DNA of 64,000 nucleotides from Hoyosella levis (lineage in GTDB: Bacteria; Actinomycetota; Actinomycetes; Mycobacteriales; Mycobacteriaceae), in contig NZ_BQYM01000009.1 of assembly GCF_026008515.1 (NCBI RefSeq), positions 1 through 64,000 on the forward strand. The letters are read 5' to 3'. A model generated the notes under the pieces. That model had not been told where the DNA came from. It did no database searches and saw only the letters and a program-made list of their open reading frames with translations. Below, piece after piece: positions 9,500 through 24,448 of the stretch. Within the stretch, counting starts at the first letter, position 1. Each line of letters opens with the position of its first letter. A program made the position numbers and the translations under genes.

Positions 9500-9540
9500 C
9501 ATCTAGTGGGGCCCGGGCATTGACTGGGCCCCACTAGATG
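9500..9540 (+). terminator. Hairpin terminator after mceF
   Basis: Perfect 15-bp inverted repeat (9500-9514 and 9526-9540) with an 11-base loop, followed by a T-rich stretch (TGTGTTTGCTTG). It lies directly after the mceF stop and separates the mce operon from the Mce-associated membrane genes. Confidence 0.85.
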
Positions 9541-9602
9541 TGTGTTTGCTTGCGGTTTCCTGAGAACCGCATGGGATTTTCGGGACAGGCACATGGCGAA
9601 GG

Positions 9603-9608
9603 TACGGT
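9603..9608 (+). promoter_or_regulatory. -10 box for a probably leaderless transcript
   Basis: TACGGT fits TANNNT and ends six bases before the GTG start at 9615, placing the expected transcription start on the GTG itself. No clear -35 or ribosome-binding site is seen. Leaderless mRNAs are common in this order. Confidence 0.5.
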
Positions 9609-9614
9609 GAACGC

Positions 9615-10310
9615 GTGAGTGAGAACCAAGGCACACAGTCCGAGAAGACGGCGGATAAGCCGCAGCGCCGCAGCGGTGCGACGATCGCCCTTGGGGTTAT
9701 CGCAGTACTGCTGATCGGAGCGATCGCATGGCTCGCCTGGGTGTGGTGGGGAGTAGTCGACGGACGGGGCGTGGCTGCGGAACGTGATCAGGTGCTGACC
9801 GCCGCCCATGGAGCAGTTGTCACGATGAACTCGCTCGATGGCGATGATCCGGAGAGGACGCTCGACGAGATCCGCTCCGTGATCACCGGTGACGAGATCA
9901 ATGAGCAGATCGACCAGGCCGAGGAGGCACTCCTTGGCCGCGAGACCGAGGGCCGTCGCATCACCGTCGAGGTCACCGACATCGCGCTCGAGTCATTCGA
10001 TGCCGAAGCCGGCACGGCCGAGGTGTTCGCCGTGCTGAACCAGACCGCGGAGCGCCCCGATACGGGCAATGTCGTCCAGCGGGTCATCGCTGGCATGACG
10101 ATGACCGAGGTCGACGGGAAGTGGCTGGTCTCGGCGTCCGACTACGTGGCGCTTTCCACGCCAATCGTGGGCGGCCCGGCCGCTGAGAATGGGCAGGGCG
10201 CGAACCCAGCTCCCGAGGGAGAGGCCCCAGCTCCGGAAGGGGAGGCCCCAGCTCCGGAGGGCGCGGGCGAGGCGCCGCTGCCCGAGGAGAACGCAGGGGA
10301 GGGCGAGTGA
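9615..10310 (+). CDS. Mce-associated membrane protein
   Basis: 231-aa protein with a cytoplasmic N-terminus, one transmembrane helix at about residues 23-46 (IALGVIAVLLIGAIAWLAWV) and an extracytoplasmic alpha/beta domain to about 185. It fits the Mce-associated (Mas) family found downstream of mceF, proposed to stabilise the Mce complex. The C-terminus (residues ~195-231) is a Pro/Glu/Ala repeat tail. The GTG start is set by a -10 box six bases upstream, suggesting leaderless expression separate from the mce operon, which ends in a terminator just before. Confidence 0.82.
   Translation: MSENQGTQSEKTADKPQRRSGATIALGVIAVLLIGAIAWLAWVWWGVVDGRGVAAERDQVLTAAHGAVVTMNSLDGDDPERTLDEIRSVITGDEINEQIDQAEEALLGRETEGRRITVEVTDIALESFDAEAGTAEVFAVLNQTAERPDTGNVVQRVIAGMTMTEVDGKWLVSASDYVALSTPIVGGPAAENGQGANPAPEGEAPAPEGEAPAPEGAGEAPLPEENAGEGE
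10205..10265 (+). repeat. 21-bp in-frame tandem repeat (APEGEAP)
   Basis: About three copies of a 21-base unit encode a repeated APEGEAP block at the end of the Mce-associated protein. The unit is a multiple of three. It is an acidic proline-rich extracytoplasmic tail, possibly reaching into the cell wall (inference). Confidence 0.7.
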
Positions 10311-10392
10311 GCCTGCTCGCGATCGCTGACCGTGGCGCGCTGAGCACGAGCACGCCTGACAGCCGCATATTCATCGAGGGAGAGTAGTCATC

Positions 10393-11097
10393 ATGGCGCG
10401 ACGCAATGCCGCGGGCGGGCAACGGCCGGAACGTGGTCGCCGCCCACCGATCGCTGGTCACAATCGCTCCAGGGCCGAGCAGCAAGCGGAAGCCCCGGAC
10501 GCAGGATCAACTGGGGGTGGCGCAGACCAAACAGCAGCCGGTGCCAATGATGGGAACACCGTCGCTCGGCAGGGCGCGCCACGCTGGCTTATCGTGCTCG
10601 TTGTGGTGCTCGCTCTGGTGGCGGCGCTCGCCACTGGAGTGCTGATCGGGACTCGGGGCGTAGGTGCCCTCGCTGGCGGTAGCTCTGCCGCGGAAAGCGG
10701 AGCCGAGAACCGAGCTTTCGTGGATACGGCGGCGACGCAAGAGGTCAAGCGAACTGCAGTCGAGGCCGTCGAGGCGATCTTCAGCTACAGCCACGAGACC
10801 CTCGACGAGGATTTCGACACCGCGCGCGGGTACCTGACCGAATCCATGCGCGAGAACTACGATTCCACTATCAGCGTCACCGAGGAGGTGGCGCTGCAGC
10901 TGGGCGCGGTCGTGGAGACCACGGTCCCGAGGGCTGGAGTCGTGTCCCTGGGCAACGACGAGGCCGAGGTCCTGGTGCTGACCGCGGTGAGCACCGTGCG
11001 GTCCGATGGCGCGGCTGATCAAGCTTCGGGTCCATTGCGATTGGAGCTGGTCAAGGTCGACGGGGAGTGGCTCGTCGATGCGATCATCGAGCGGTAG
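10393..11097 (+). CDS. Mce-associated membrane protein (second copy)
   Basis: 234-aa protein: basic/Gly-rich cytoplasmic N-terminus, one transmembrane helix at about residues 60-82 (LIVLVVVLALVAALATGVLI), then an extracytoplasmic domain resembling the SnoaL/NTF2-like region of Mas proteins. The end of that domain (VKVDGEWLVDAIIE) matches the corresponding stretch of the upstream protein (VDGKWLVSASDY), so the two are paralogues. The start is ATG 10393, with a GAGGGAGAG stretch about eight bases upstream. It probably shares a transcript with the gene before it. Confidence 0.82.
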   Translation: MARRNAAGGQRPERGRRPPIAGHNRSRAEQQAEAPDAGSTGGGADQTAAGANDGNTVARQGAPRWLIVLVVVLALVAALATGVLIGTRGVGALAGGSSAAESGAENRAFVDTAATQEVKRTAVEAVEAIFSYSHETLDEDFDTARGYLTESMRENYDSTISVTEEVALQLGAVVETTVPRAGVVSLGNDEAEVLVLTAVSTVRSDGAADQASGPLRLELVKVDGEWLVDAIIER

Positions 11098-11485
11098 GGG
11101 TCACATTCGGTGGGGCTGCGTTATCGCCTCTGATTGGGTACGATCTCGTTAGACAGTCGGTAGTGCCTGGTTTGCGCTTTTCGTGTACCAGCAGTACTTC
11201 GTGGCTGTGAGAGCGTCGGGCCTAGCCGGACGCTCCGGGATGCGGCCTGTCGACGCGACTTGACAAGTGTCGACTATTTTTGCGTGGGATTCGACATCTC
11301 AGTCCCAATCGTCTATCGTTGGACGTTGCGCTGGCTGCCTCCTGTACACCACTCGTCCCTCGATCGTGCTTCGTCTCGTCTGATCGTGAGTTGAGGGGTT
11401 CGTTCGGGTTGCCTCCAGCGGACTCAATCACTCAGCAAAGCAGACGAAAGCGTTTGCCGTCCGCGAGCCGGGCGGCGCGCGTGAG
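11098..11485 (+). promoter_or_regulatory. rpoB upstream region with candidate promoters
   Basis: 388 bases without a gene, expected to hold the rpoBC promoters and leader. Candidates are TTCGAC (11290-11295) with TATCGT (11314-11319) at an 18-base spacing, and an isolated -10-like TACGAT (11139-11144). A consensus -35 TTGACA at 11260-11265 has no good -10 but sits in an interrupted dyad: GTCGAC at 11249-11254 and 11269-11274 flanking ACTTG-A-CAAGT (11258-11268). Motif-based only. Confidence 0.4.
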
Positions 11486-14959
<3,474 letters not shown>

Positions 14960-14962
14960 TGG

Positions 14963-15000
14963 GAGCGATTGCCACCGCATCCTCGGATGCGGTGGCGCTC
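14963..15000 (+). other. Hairpin just after rpoB
   Basis: A perfect 12-bp stem (14971-14982 with 14985-14996), extended outward by GAGCG (14963-14967) pairing with CGCTC (14996-15000 region). No T-tract follows, so it is more likely an RNA-processing or pause element within rpoBC than a terminator. Confidence 0.55.
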
Positions 15001-15057
15001 CGGCGCCCGTCGCGAACACGCGTCTTGGTGCCTTAGCTGAACAAGGTATTGCAGTCC

Positions 15058-15096
15058 GGCCTCGCAGGCCGGGGAACGTATCCAGCCTGCGAGGCC
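15058..15096 (+). other. Second rpoB-rpoC hairpin before the rpoC ribosome-binding site
   Basis: Perfect 12-bp arms at 15058-15069 and 15085-15096 with a 15-base loop. Each arm can also fold on itself (GGCCT-CGC-AGGCC and GCCT-GCG-AGGC), so one long or two short hairpins are possible. It ends 15 bases before the GGAAAGGAAG ribosome-binding stretch of rpoC (15111-15120), placing it where it could influence rpoC translation. Confidence 0.5.
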
Positions 15097-15124
15097 AATA
15101 ACCCTTACGGGGAAAGGAAGTTAC

Positions 15125-19078
<3,954 letters not shown>

Positions 19079-19090
19079 TAGCGAGGCATA

Positions 19091-19135
19091 ACAGCGATGC
19101 CCGCTCCCGGATCATCCGGGAGCGGGCATCGCTGT
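19091..19135. terminator. Bidirectional terminator between rpoC and the thioesterase gene
   Basis: Perfect 21-bp stem (19091-19111 with 19115-19135) and a 3-base loop between two convergent genes. TTCGT follows on the plus strand and TATGCC on the minus strand. This is one of the strongest hairpins in the window. Confidence 0.9.
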
Positions 19136-19192
19136 TTCGTGGGCTTGGGGATGGCAGGTAGCCCGGTTCATCCGCCGATCCGCAGGAAGCGG

Positions 19193-19939
19193 CTAGGCGA
19201 GGGGAGCGACCCCGGCCTGCGCGTTGGTCTTTCCGTCGACGATGAACCACGTGGTGAAGGATTTCTCGTCCTCGCGGATCGCGAGCTCCACCTCGGCATC
19301 GGGAGGGATGGGAGCGAGGTACTCGATGACGGTGCGCGTGGGGACCGCCTGCAGCTCGGGGCGGCGGTGCAGCAGCTCCTCGATGGCCTGGAGGTAGATG
19401 CTGTTGTTGACGTGGCCGAGCAGATCGATGTCCACGGCCCGGATGGGGAACGCGGCGCGGGTGTCGCCCTCGAGGGGTGTCTCGGTTATCCAGGACCGCC
19501 ACCGCAGTCGCTGCGTCTCAGCGGTGGAGCCGAGCAGCTGCTCGAAGCAGTCCGTGATGCGAGTGGGCATTCCGGAGGTGGGGCTGATGTTGATCCAGAA
19601 TCCCTCGGTCTCGATGAGGCCTCCGGAGGGGGTGGAGAGCCGGACCCGCATCGTGCACCAGCGGCTAGAGATGCCGGAGCACCAGCGCTCGACGGTGACG
19701 GTGTCAGGGAACTCGATGGGCTCGATGATGTCGATGACGGTACGGCGGACTACCCAGATGGGGTGATCGCCGCGTGCCTTCACGTGGTCGAGGTGATCGA
19801 AGCCAGCATCCTGCAGGTAGCGCGCGATGCCGTCGCGGCGGAGCGCCTTGTTGCGGTCGACGTCGCCGGCGCGGACTGGCCAGGACGTGCGGAATACGTG
19901 CGGGCTGTCGGGGAGCGGGGCCAGGCGTGCGTCGAACAT
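19193..19939 (-). CDS. Acyl-ACP thioesterase family protein (double hotdog)
   Basis: 248-aa protein of the acyl-ACP thioesterase family, which releases fatty acids from acyl carrier protein. Two hotdog repeats are visible. The first is at about residues 10-140 and contains GDVDRNKALRRDGIARYLQD. The second begins near FPIRAVDIDLLGHVNNSIYL, with the Asp-x-x-x-His-x-Asn arrangement (DLLGHVNN) of the catalytic hotdog. The ATG at 19939 has GAGGAA upstream. It lies 23 bases after the histidine phosphatase gene on the same strand, probably one operon, and converges on rpoC. It could act on acyl-CoA rather than acyl-ACP; specificity is not readable. Confidence 0.85.
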   Translation of the reverse strand: MFDARLAPLPDSPHVFRTSWPVRAGDVDRNKALRRDGIARYLQDAGFDHLDHVKARGDHPIWVVRRTVIDIIEPIEFPDTVTVERWCSGISSRWCTMRVRLSTPSGGLIETEGFWINISPTSGMPTRITDCFEQLLGSTAETQRLRWRSWITETPLEGDTRAAFPIRAVDIDLLGHVNNSIYLQAIEELLHRRPELQAVPTRTVIEYLAPIPPDAEVELAIREDEKSFTTWFIVDGKTNAQAGVAPLA

Positions 19940-19962
19940 GGATTCCTCAAGGTCGTGCGTGG

Positions 19963-20460
19963 TCAGCGCGGGACGTGGAAAGTGACGAGGGTACAGGAAC
20001 CGGGTACGAGCTTGTCCCAGTCGTGCTCCGTGGTGAGCACCGCGAGGGCAGAGGTGGGGTACTTGGCGCGGATGCGCGCCGCGGCCTCGCCGGTGTCATT
20101 GGCGGCGAGGGAGAGGGTGGTGTCGGGGATGCCAGGCCAGTGGCCGATGACGAGCAGGGTGCGGATGCTGGGCTCGACGAGCCCGATCTCCTCGGTGATG
20201 GATTGCGCGTCGGCGCCGTAGAGCTCGGGAACGAAGGTGACAGGGGCGTCGACCCCGCTGGCGGCGAGGGTGTCGCGAGTCCGGCGCGCGGTGGAGCAGA
20301 GCACCAGGTCGATGCTCGGAGCGTGCTCGCGGAGCCAGTCGCCGCCGAGCGCGGCCTCGCGCTCGCCGCGGTCGGCGAGGGGGCGGTCATGGTCGCTTGT
20401 TGCCGGCGGGTAGGCGGATTTGCCGTGGCGCAGGAAGATCAGGGTGCGTCCGGTGTCCAT
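19963..20460 (-). CDS. Histidine phosphatase family protein (SixA-like)
   Basis: 165-aa phosphoglycerate-mutase-type phosphatase. The N-terminal LRHGKS carries the RHG motif whose His is the phosphoryl acceptor. RPLADRGEREA and STARRTRDT are the family's next blocks, and VIGHWPG carries the second catalytic His. Length and layout fit SixA-type phosphohistidine phosphatases. I chose the ATG at 20460 over an upstream ATG at 20532 because the RHG motif then sits near the N-terminus as usual and a TACGGT -10 box lies eight bases upstream. The thioesterase gene follows at a 23-base gap. Substrate unknown. Confidence 0.85.
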   Translation of the reverse strand: MDTGRTLIFLRHGKSAYPPATSDHDRPLADRGEREAALGGDWLREHAPSIDLVLCSTARRTRDTLAASGVDAPVTFVPELYGADAQSITEEIGLVEPSIRTLLVIGHWPGIPDTTLSLAANDTGEAAARIRAKYPTSALAVLTTEHDWDKLVPGSCTLVTFHVPR

Positions 20461-20468
20461 GGTGAGCA

Positions 20469-20474
20469 ACCGTA
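20469..20474 (-). promoter_or_regulatory. -10 box for the histidine phosphatase gene
   Basis: On the minus strand TACGGT ends eight bases before the ATG at 20460, which suggests a leaderless or near-leaderless transcript and supports that start. No clear -35 is seen. Confidence 0.45.
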
Positions 20475-20695
20475 GTGCTGCTCGTGGACTCGGAGCGGGG
20501 GAGCGGCGCGGACGTATCCGGATCGTGCTCAAACCGTATGCCTGCTGGGCCGCGGCTGGTGGGAGTGTGGGTGGCAGTGTCGAGAGCGGGGATTCTCAGG
20601 CAACACACACGTAAAAAGAATCATGCATGCTTGCTTCTTTATCCCCGAGCTGTCACTCTTGTCTCACATAACTCGGCAGATCCGGAAGCGAGCCC

Positions 20696-21499
20696 ATGTC
20701 CGATCCCACCCGTCTTGTATCCCAGGTCGTTGACGACCTCGACGCAGAGGGCGAAGCCCTCGAGTCCCTTGTCGCGAGCCTTCCTCCCGAGCAATGGTCG
20801 CTCCCGACCCCGGCCGAGGGCTGGACCATCGCCCACCAGGTCGGCCACCTCGCTTGGACCGATGCCGCCTCTGTCAAGGCCGCTACTGATCCCGAGGCGT
20901 TCCAGCAACTCGTCACCGAAGCCTGGAGCAATCCTACGGGCTTCGTCGACGAAGCCGCTGAGGAATGGGCGCGCATCCCTCCCGCGCAATTGCTCGAGAC
21001 CTGGCGCGCGGGCCGGCACGAGCTCTCCGAGGCCCTGCGAGCAGTCGAGCCCGGCAACAAGATCCCCTGGTTCGGCCCGCCGATGAACCCGGTGTCCATG
21101 GCCAGCGCGCGCATCATGGAGACCTGGGCGCACGGCCTCGACATCGCCGACACCATCGGCGCAGCTCCAGAGCCCACCGCGCGCATCAAGCACGTCGCCC
21201 ACATCGGCGTCCGGGCCCGTGACTTCGCCTACGCGCTCAACCAGCTCACCCCTCCCGCCGAGCCGTTCCGCGTCGAGCTCGTCGCCCCGGACGGCGCTAC
21301 CTGGACGTGGGGCCCCGAGGATGCCGCGCAGCGCGTCACCGGGACAGCGCTCGACTTCTGCTACCTCGTCACCCAGCGCCGCAACATCGCGGACGTCGAC
21401 CTGAGCGCCGAGGGCGAGGACGCGCGCCACTGGCTCGGGATCGCACAGGCCTTCGCGGGCCCTCCCGGCAATGGCAGGCCGCCCGCAAGCAGCCAGTAG
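20696..21499 (+). CDS. TIGR03084-family DinB-like metal-binding protein (mycothiol maleylpyruvate isomerase-like)
   Basis: 267-aa member of the DinB/MDMPI superfamily matching the TIGR03084 group. The four-helix N-terminal domain includes GWTIAHQVGHLAWTD, whose His residues are expected metal ligands, and the later block ETWAHGLDIAD supplies another His. A wHTH-like/alpha-beta C-terminal part follows from about residue 170. Several relatives use mycothiol, which fits this order. First gene of the plus-strand catabolic operon; the ATG at 20696 has a GGAAGCGAG stretch upstream. Reaction unknown; possibly a thiol- or metal-dependent step on a pathway intermediate. Confidence 0.8.
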   Translation: MSDPTRLVSQVVDDLDAEGEALESLVASLPPEQWSLPTPAEGWTIAHQVGHLAWTDAASVKAATDPEAFQQLVTEAWSNPTGFVDEAAEEWARIPPAQLLETWRAGRHELSEALRAVEPGNKIPWFGPPMNPVSMASARIMETWAHGLDIADTIGAAPEPTARIKHVAHIGVRARDFAYALNQLTPPAEPFRVELVAPDGATWTWGPEDAAQRVTGTALDFCYLVTQRRNIADVDLSAEGEDARHWLGIAQAFAGPPGNGRPPASSQ

Positions 21500-21546
21500 G
21501 CCACATCCATGACTCCGTCGCACACCTGAAGCAACAAGGACTCCAC

Positions 21547-23253
21547 ATGCCACAACCCACCATGATCAGGGTCGGAAACTGCTCCGGCTTCTACGGCGAC
21601 CGCATCTCTGCCATGCGCGAGATGCTCGAGGGCGGCGACCTCGACTACCTCACCGGCGACTACCTCGCTGAGCTCACCATGCTCATCCTTGGCCGCGACC
21701 GCATGAAGGACCAGAGCCTCGGCTACGCCAAGACCTTCCTCCGGCAGGTCGAGGACACCCTCGGGCTCGCGCTCGAGCAAGGCGTCAAGATCGTCACCAA
21801 CGCCGGCGGGCTCAACCCGGCAGGCCTCGTCGACAAGATCCAGGAGTTCGCCAAGGCACAGGGCCTCACCGCGCGCATCGCCCACGTCGAGGGCGATGAC
21901 CTGCGCGAGCGGGCCGAGGAGCTCGGGCTAGGCACCCCGTTGACCGCCAACGCCTACCTCGGTGCCTTCGGCATCGCCGAATGCCTGAACGCCGGCGCGG
22001 ATATCGTCGTCACCGGCCGTGTCACCGATGCGTCCGTCATCGTCGCCCCCGCCATCGCCGAGTTCGGCTGGGGCCGCACGGACTTCGATCAGCTCGCGGG
22101 CGCCGTTGCCGCGGGGCACATCATCGAGTGCGGGACCCAGGCCACGGGCGGCAACTACTCGTTCTTCACCGAGATCCCCGACCTCGGCCGACCCGGTTTC
22201 CCCATCGCCGAGATCCACCCCGATGGCAGCAGCGTCATCACCAAGCACGAGGGCACCGGCGGCGAGGTCAGCGTCGGCACCGTCACCGCGCAGCTGCTCT
22301 ACGAGATCTCCGGCGCGCGCTACGCAGGGCCTGACGTGACCACCCGCATGGACAGCATCGAGCTCTCCCAGGACGGCCCTGATCGTGTGCGCGTCAGCGG
22401 CGTGAAGGGCGAGGCTCCGCCGCCAGACCTCAAGGTCTCCCTGAACACACTGGGCGGGTTCCGCAACCAGATGGAGTTCATCGTCACCGGCCTCGACCGC
22501 GAGCAGAAGGTCGAGCTCGCCAAGTCCCAGCTCGAGTCCTGGCTGACCAAGCGTCCCACCGAGCTGCGCTGGGAATACTCCGGCACGGCGAAGGAGGATG
22601 CCGAGACCGAGGAGCAAGCCACCTCGCTGCTGCGCTGCATCGTCAAGGATCCCGACCCGAAGGTCGTGGGCCGGGCATTCACCAGCGTCGCCGTCGAGCT
22701 TGCCCTCGCAAGCTACGCCGGCTTCACCTTCACCTCCCCGCCCGGCAGCGCCCAGCCCTACGGGCTGTTCACGCCCGGCTACGCCCCGCAGGACAAGGTG
22801 CCCCACATCGCGGTCCTGCCCGACGGCACCCGCGTCGATATCCCCGCGCCCGAGCAGGTGCAGGCCCTCGCTGACGCGGACGAGCCTGCCCTGCCCGAGC
22901 CCATCGAGCCCGGCGAGACACGCTCCGCCCCGCTCGGCCTCGTCGCTGGCGCGCGCAGCGGCGACAAGGGTGGCAGTGCCAACATCGGCGTCTGGGCCCG
23001 CAGCGACGAGGCCTGGGCCTGGCTCGCCCACGCCCTCACTGTCGAGGAGCTCAAGCGGTTGTTGCCGGAGGCCAAGGACCTCGAGGTCAAGCGCTACGCG
23101 CTGCCGAAGCTTCGTGCCGTGAACTTCGTCATCGAGGGCATCCTCGGCCAGGGCGTCGCTTCCCAGGCCCGCTTCGACCCCCAGGCAAAGGGACTCGGAG
23201 AATGGCTCCGCTCCCGCCACATGGACATCCCCGTCTCCCTCCTCCCCGCATGA
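21547..23253 (+). CDS. AtuA-family (acyclic terpene utilization) protein
   Basis: 568-aa protein of the AtuA/DUF1446 family. I chose the ATG at 21547, since the family N-terminus (IRVGNCSGFYGDR) begins there; an upstream open stretch overlaps the previous gene and is not coding. The large N-terminal domain (about residues 5-420) carries the glycine-rich GAFGIAECLNAGADIVVTGR and ECGTQATGGNYSFF blocks. The small C-terminal domain (about 460-568) begins at the LVAGARSGDKGGSANIGVW block. In Pseudomonas, AtuA belongs to the citronellol/geraniol pathway but its reaction is unknown. It sits directly before acyl-CoA dehydrogenase and carboxylase genes, as in atu-like clusters. Confidence 0.88.
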   Translation: MPQPTMIRVGNCSGFYGDRISAMREMLEGGDLDYLTGDYLAELTMLILGRDRMKDQSLGYAKTFLRQVEDTLGLALEQGVKIVTNAGGLNPAGLVDKIQEFAKAQGLTARIAHVEGDDLRERAEELGLGTPLTANAYLGAFGIAECLNAGADIVVTGRVTDASVIVAPAIAEFGWGRTDFDQLAGAVAAGHIIECGTQATGGNYSFFTEIPDLGRPGFPIAEIHPDGSSVITKHEGTGGEVSVGTVTAQLLYEISGARYAGPDVTTRMDSIELSQDGPDRVRVSGVKGEAPPPDLKVSLNTLGGFRNQMEFIVTGLDREQKVELAKSQLESWLTKRPTELRWEYSGTAKEDAETEEQATSLLRCIVKDPDPKVVGRAFTSVAVELALASYAGFTFTSPPGSAQPYGLFTPGYAPQDKVPHIAVLPDGTRVDIPAPEQVQALADADEPALPEPIEPGETRSAPLGLVAGARSGDKGGSANIGVWARSDEAWAWLAHALTVEELKRLLPEAKDLEVKRYALPKLRAVNFVIEGILGQGVASQARFDPQAKGLGEWLRSRHMDIPVSLLPA

Positions 23254-23278
23254 CCTCACCCCGGAAGGGAAACCCAGC

Positions 23279-24448
23279 ATGACCTCTGCAGGAACATGGC
23301 CGACCCGCGCACTGTGGGAGAGCCCCGAAAGGCTCGAGCTCCGCAAGACGGTGCGCCGTTTCGCCGAGCAACACATCCTCCCGTACCAGGAGCAGTGGGA
23401 GCGCGACGGCGAGCTGCCGCGCGAGCTCCACAAGAAGGCCGGTGACATCGGCCTGCTCGGAGCAGGATTCCCCGAGGAGGTCGGCGGCGGCGGTGGCAAC
23501 CTCATCGACGCCATGATCGTCGCCGAGGAGATCTGCTACGCCGGCGCCCCCGGTGGCCTGCTCGCCTCCCTCTTCACCCACGGCATCGCCCTGCCACACA
23601 TGGCTACCGCTGGCGATCCCGACCACATCGCCAAGTGGGTCCGCCCCACCCTCGACGGTGACCTCATCGGATCCCTCGCCATCACCGAGCCCGGCGGCGG
23701 CTCCGACGTCGCGAGCATGCGCACCACCGCCCGCCGGGAGGGCGACGAGTTCGTCATCAACGGCTCCAAGACCTTCATCACCTCCGCGGTGCGGGCCGAC
23801 TTCGTCGTCACCGTCTGTCGCACGGGCGACAAGGGCCAGCTCTCGCTCATCGTCGTCGAGAAGGGCACCCCGGGCTTCACCGTGGCGCGCAAGCTCGACA
23901 AGATGGGCTGGCTCTGCTCGGATACCGCCGAGCTGCACTACGACGACGTGCGCGTGCCTGCTGCCAACCTCATCGGCGACGAGCACAGCGGCTTCCAGCA
24001 GCTCGCCCAGGGCTTCGTCACCGAGCGTGCCGCCCTCGCCGTGCAGGGCTACGCCAGCGCCCAGCGCTGCCTCGACCTGTCGGTGCAGTGGTGCCGCGAC
24101 CGCGAGACCTTCGGTCGGCCACTCATCAGCCGCCAGACCGTGCAGGCCACCCTCTCCGAGATGGCCCGCAAGATCGACGTGGCCCGCGTCTACAGCCGCC
24201 AGCTCATCGAGCGCTTCACCTTCGGCGACGGCGACCTGATCGCCGAGATGTGCTTCGCGAAGAACACCGCGGTGGAGACCGGCGAGTGGGTCGCCAACCA
24301 GGCAGTGCAGCTCTTCGGCGGCATGGGCTACATGCGGGAGAGCGAAGTAGAACGGCAATACCGAGACATGCGCCTCCTCGGCATCGGGGGCGGCACCAAC
24401 GAGATCCTTACCGGCCTGGCCGCGAAGCGATTGGGGTTCAAGGCATGA
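23279..24448 (+). CDS. Acyl-CoA dehydrogenase (FadE13-like position)
   Basis: 389-aa FAD-dependent acyl-CoA dehydrogenase that introduces an alpha,beta double bond. N-terminal helical domain, middle beta domain (LAITEPGGGSDVASM, FAD/substrate contact), C-terminal helical domain. Near the end, GGMGYMRESEVERQYRDMR contains the expected catalytic Glu and the RD pair, and GGGTNEI closes the FAD site. Start ATG 23279 with GGAAGGGAAAC upstream; its stop overlaps the carboxylase beta gene (ATGA). By position it would make the enoyl-CoA that the carboxylase then uses, as isovaleryl-CoA or citronellyl-CoA dehydrogenases do. Confidence 0.92.
   Translation: MTSAGTWPTRALWESPERLELRKTVRRFAEQHILPYQEQWERDGELPRELHKKAGDIGLLGAGFPEEVGGGGGNLIDAMIVAEEICYAGAPGGLLASLFTHGIALPHMATAGDPDHIAKWVRPTLDGDLIGSLAITEPGGGSDVASMRTTARREGDEFVINGSKTFITSAVRADFVVTVCRTGDKGQLSLIVVEKGTPGFTVARKLDKMGWLCSDTAELHYDDVRVPAANLIGDEHSGFQQLAQGFVTERAALAVQGYASAQRCLDLSVQWCRDRETFGRPLISRQTVQATLSEMARKIDVARVYSRQLIERFTFGDGDLIAEMCFAKNTAVETGEWVANQAVQLFGGMGYMRESEVERQYRDMRLLGIGGGTNEILTGLAAKRLGFKA

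Noticed and set aside
19097-20475. Plus-strand frames opposite the thioesterase and histidine phosphatase genes
   Set aside because: The minus-strand products carry clear catalytic motifs (hotdog DLLGHVNN, LRHGKS). The plus-strand translations are compositionally biased and unlike any family I know.
21307-21546. N-terminal extension of the AtuA-family gene
   Set aside because: These codons lie inside the preceding TIGR03084 gene in another frame. The conserved AtuA N-terminus begins right after ATG 21547.
24088-24444. N-terminal extension of the carboxylase beta gene
   Set aside because: It overlaps the acyl-CoA dehydrogenase end. Family similarity starts at ATG 24445, which also gives the usual four-base overlap.
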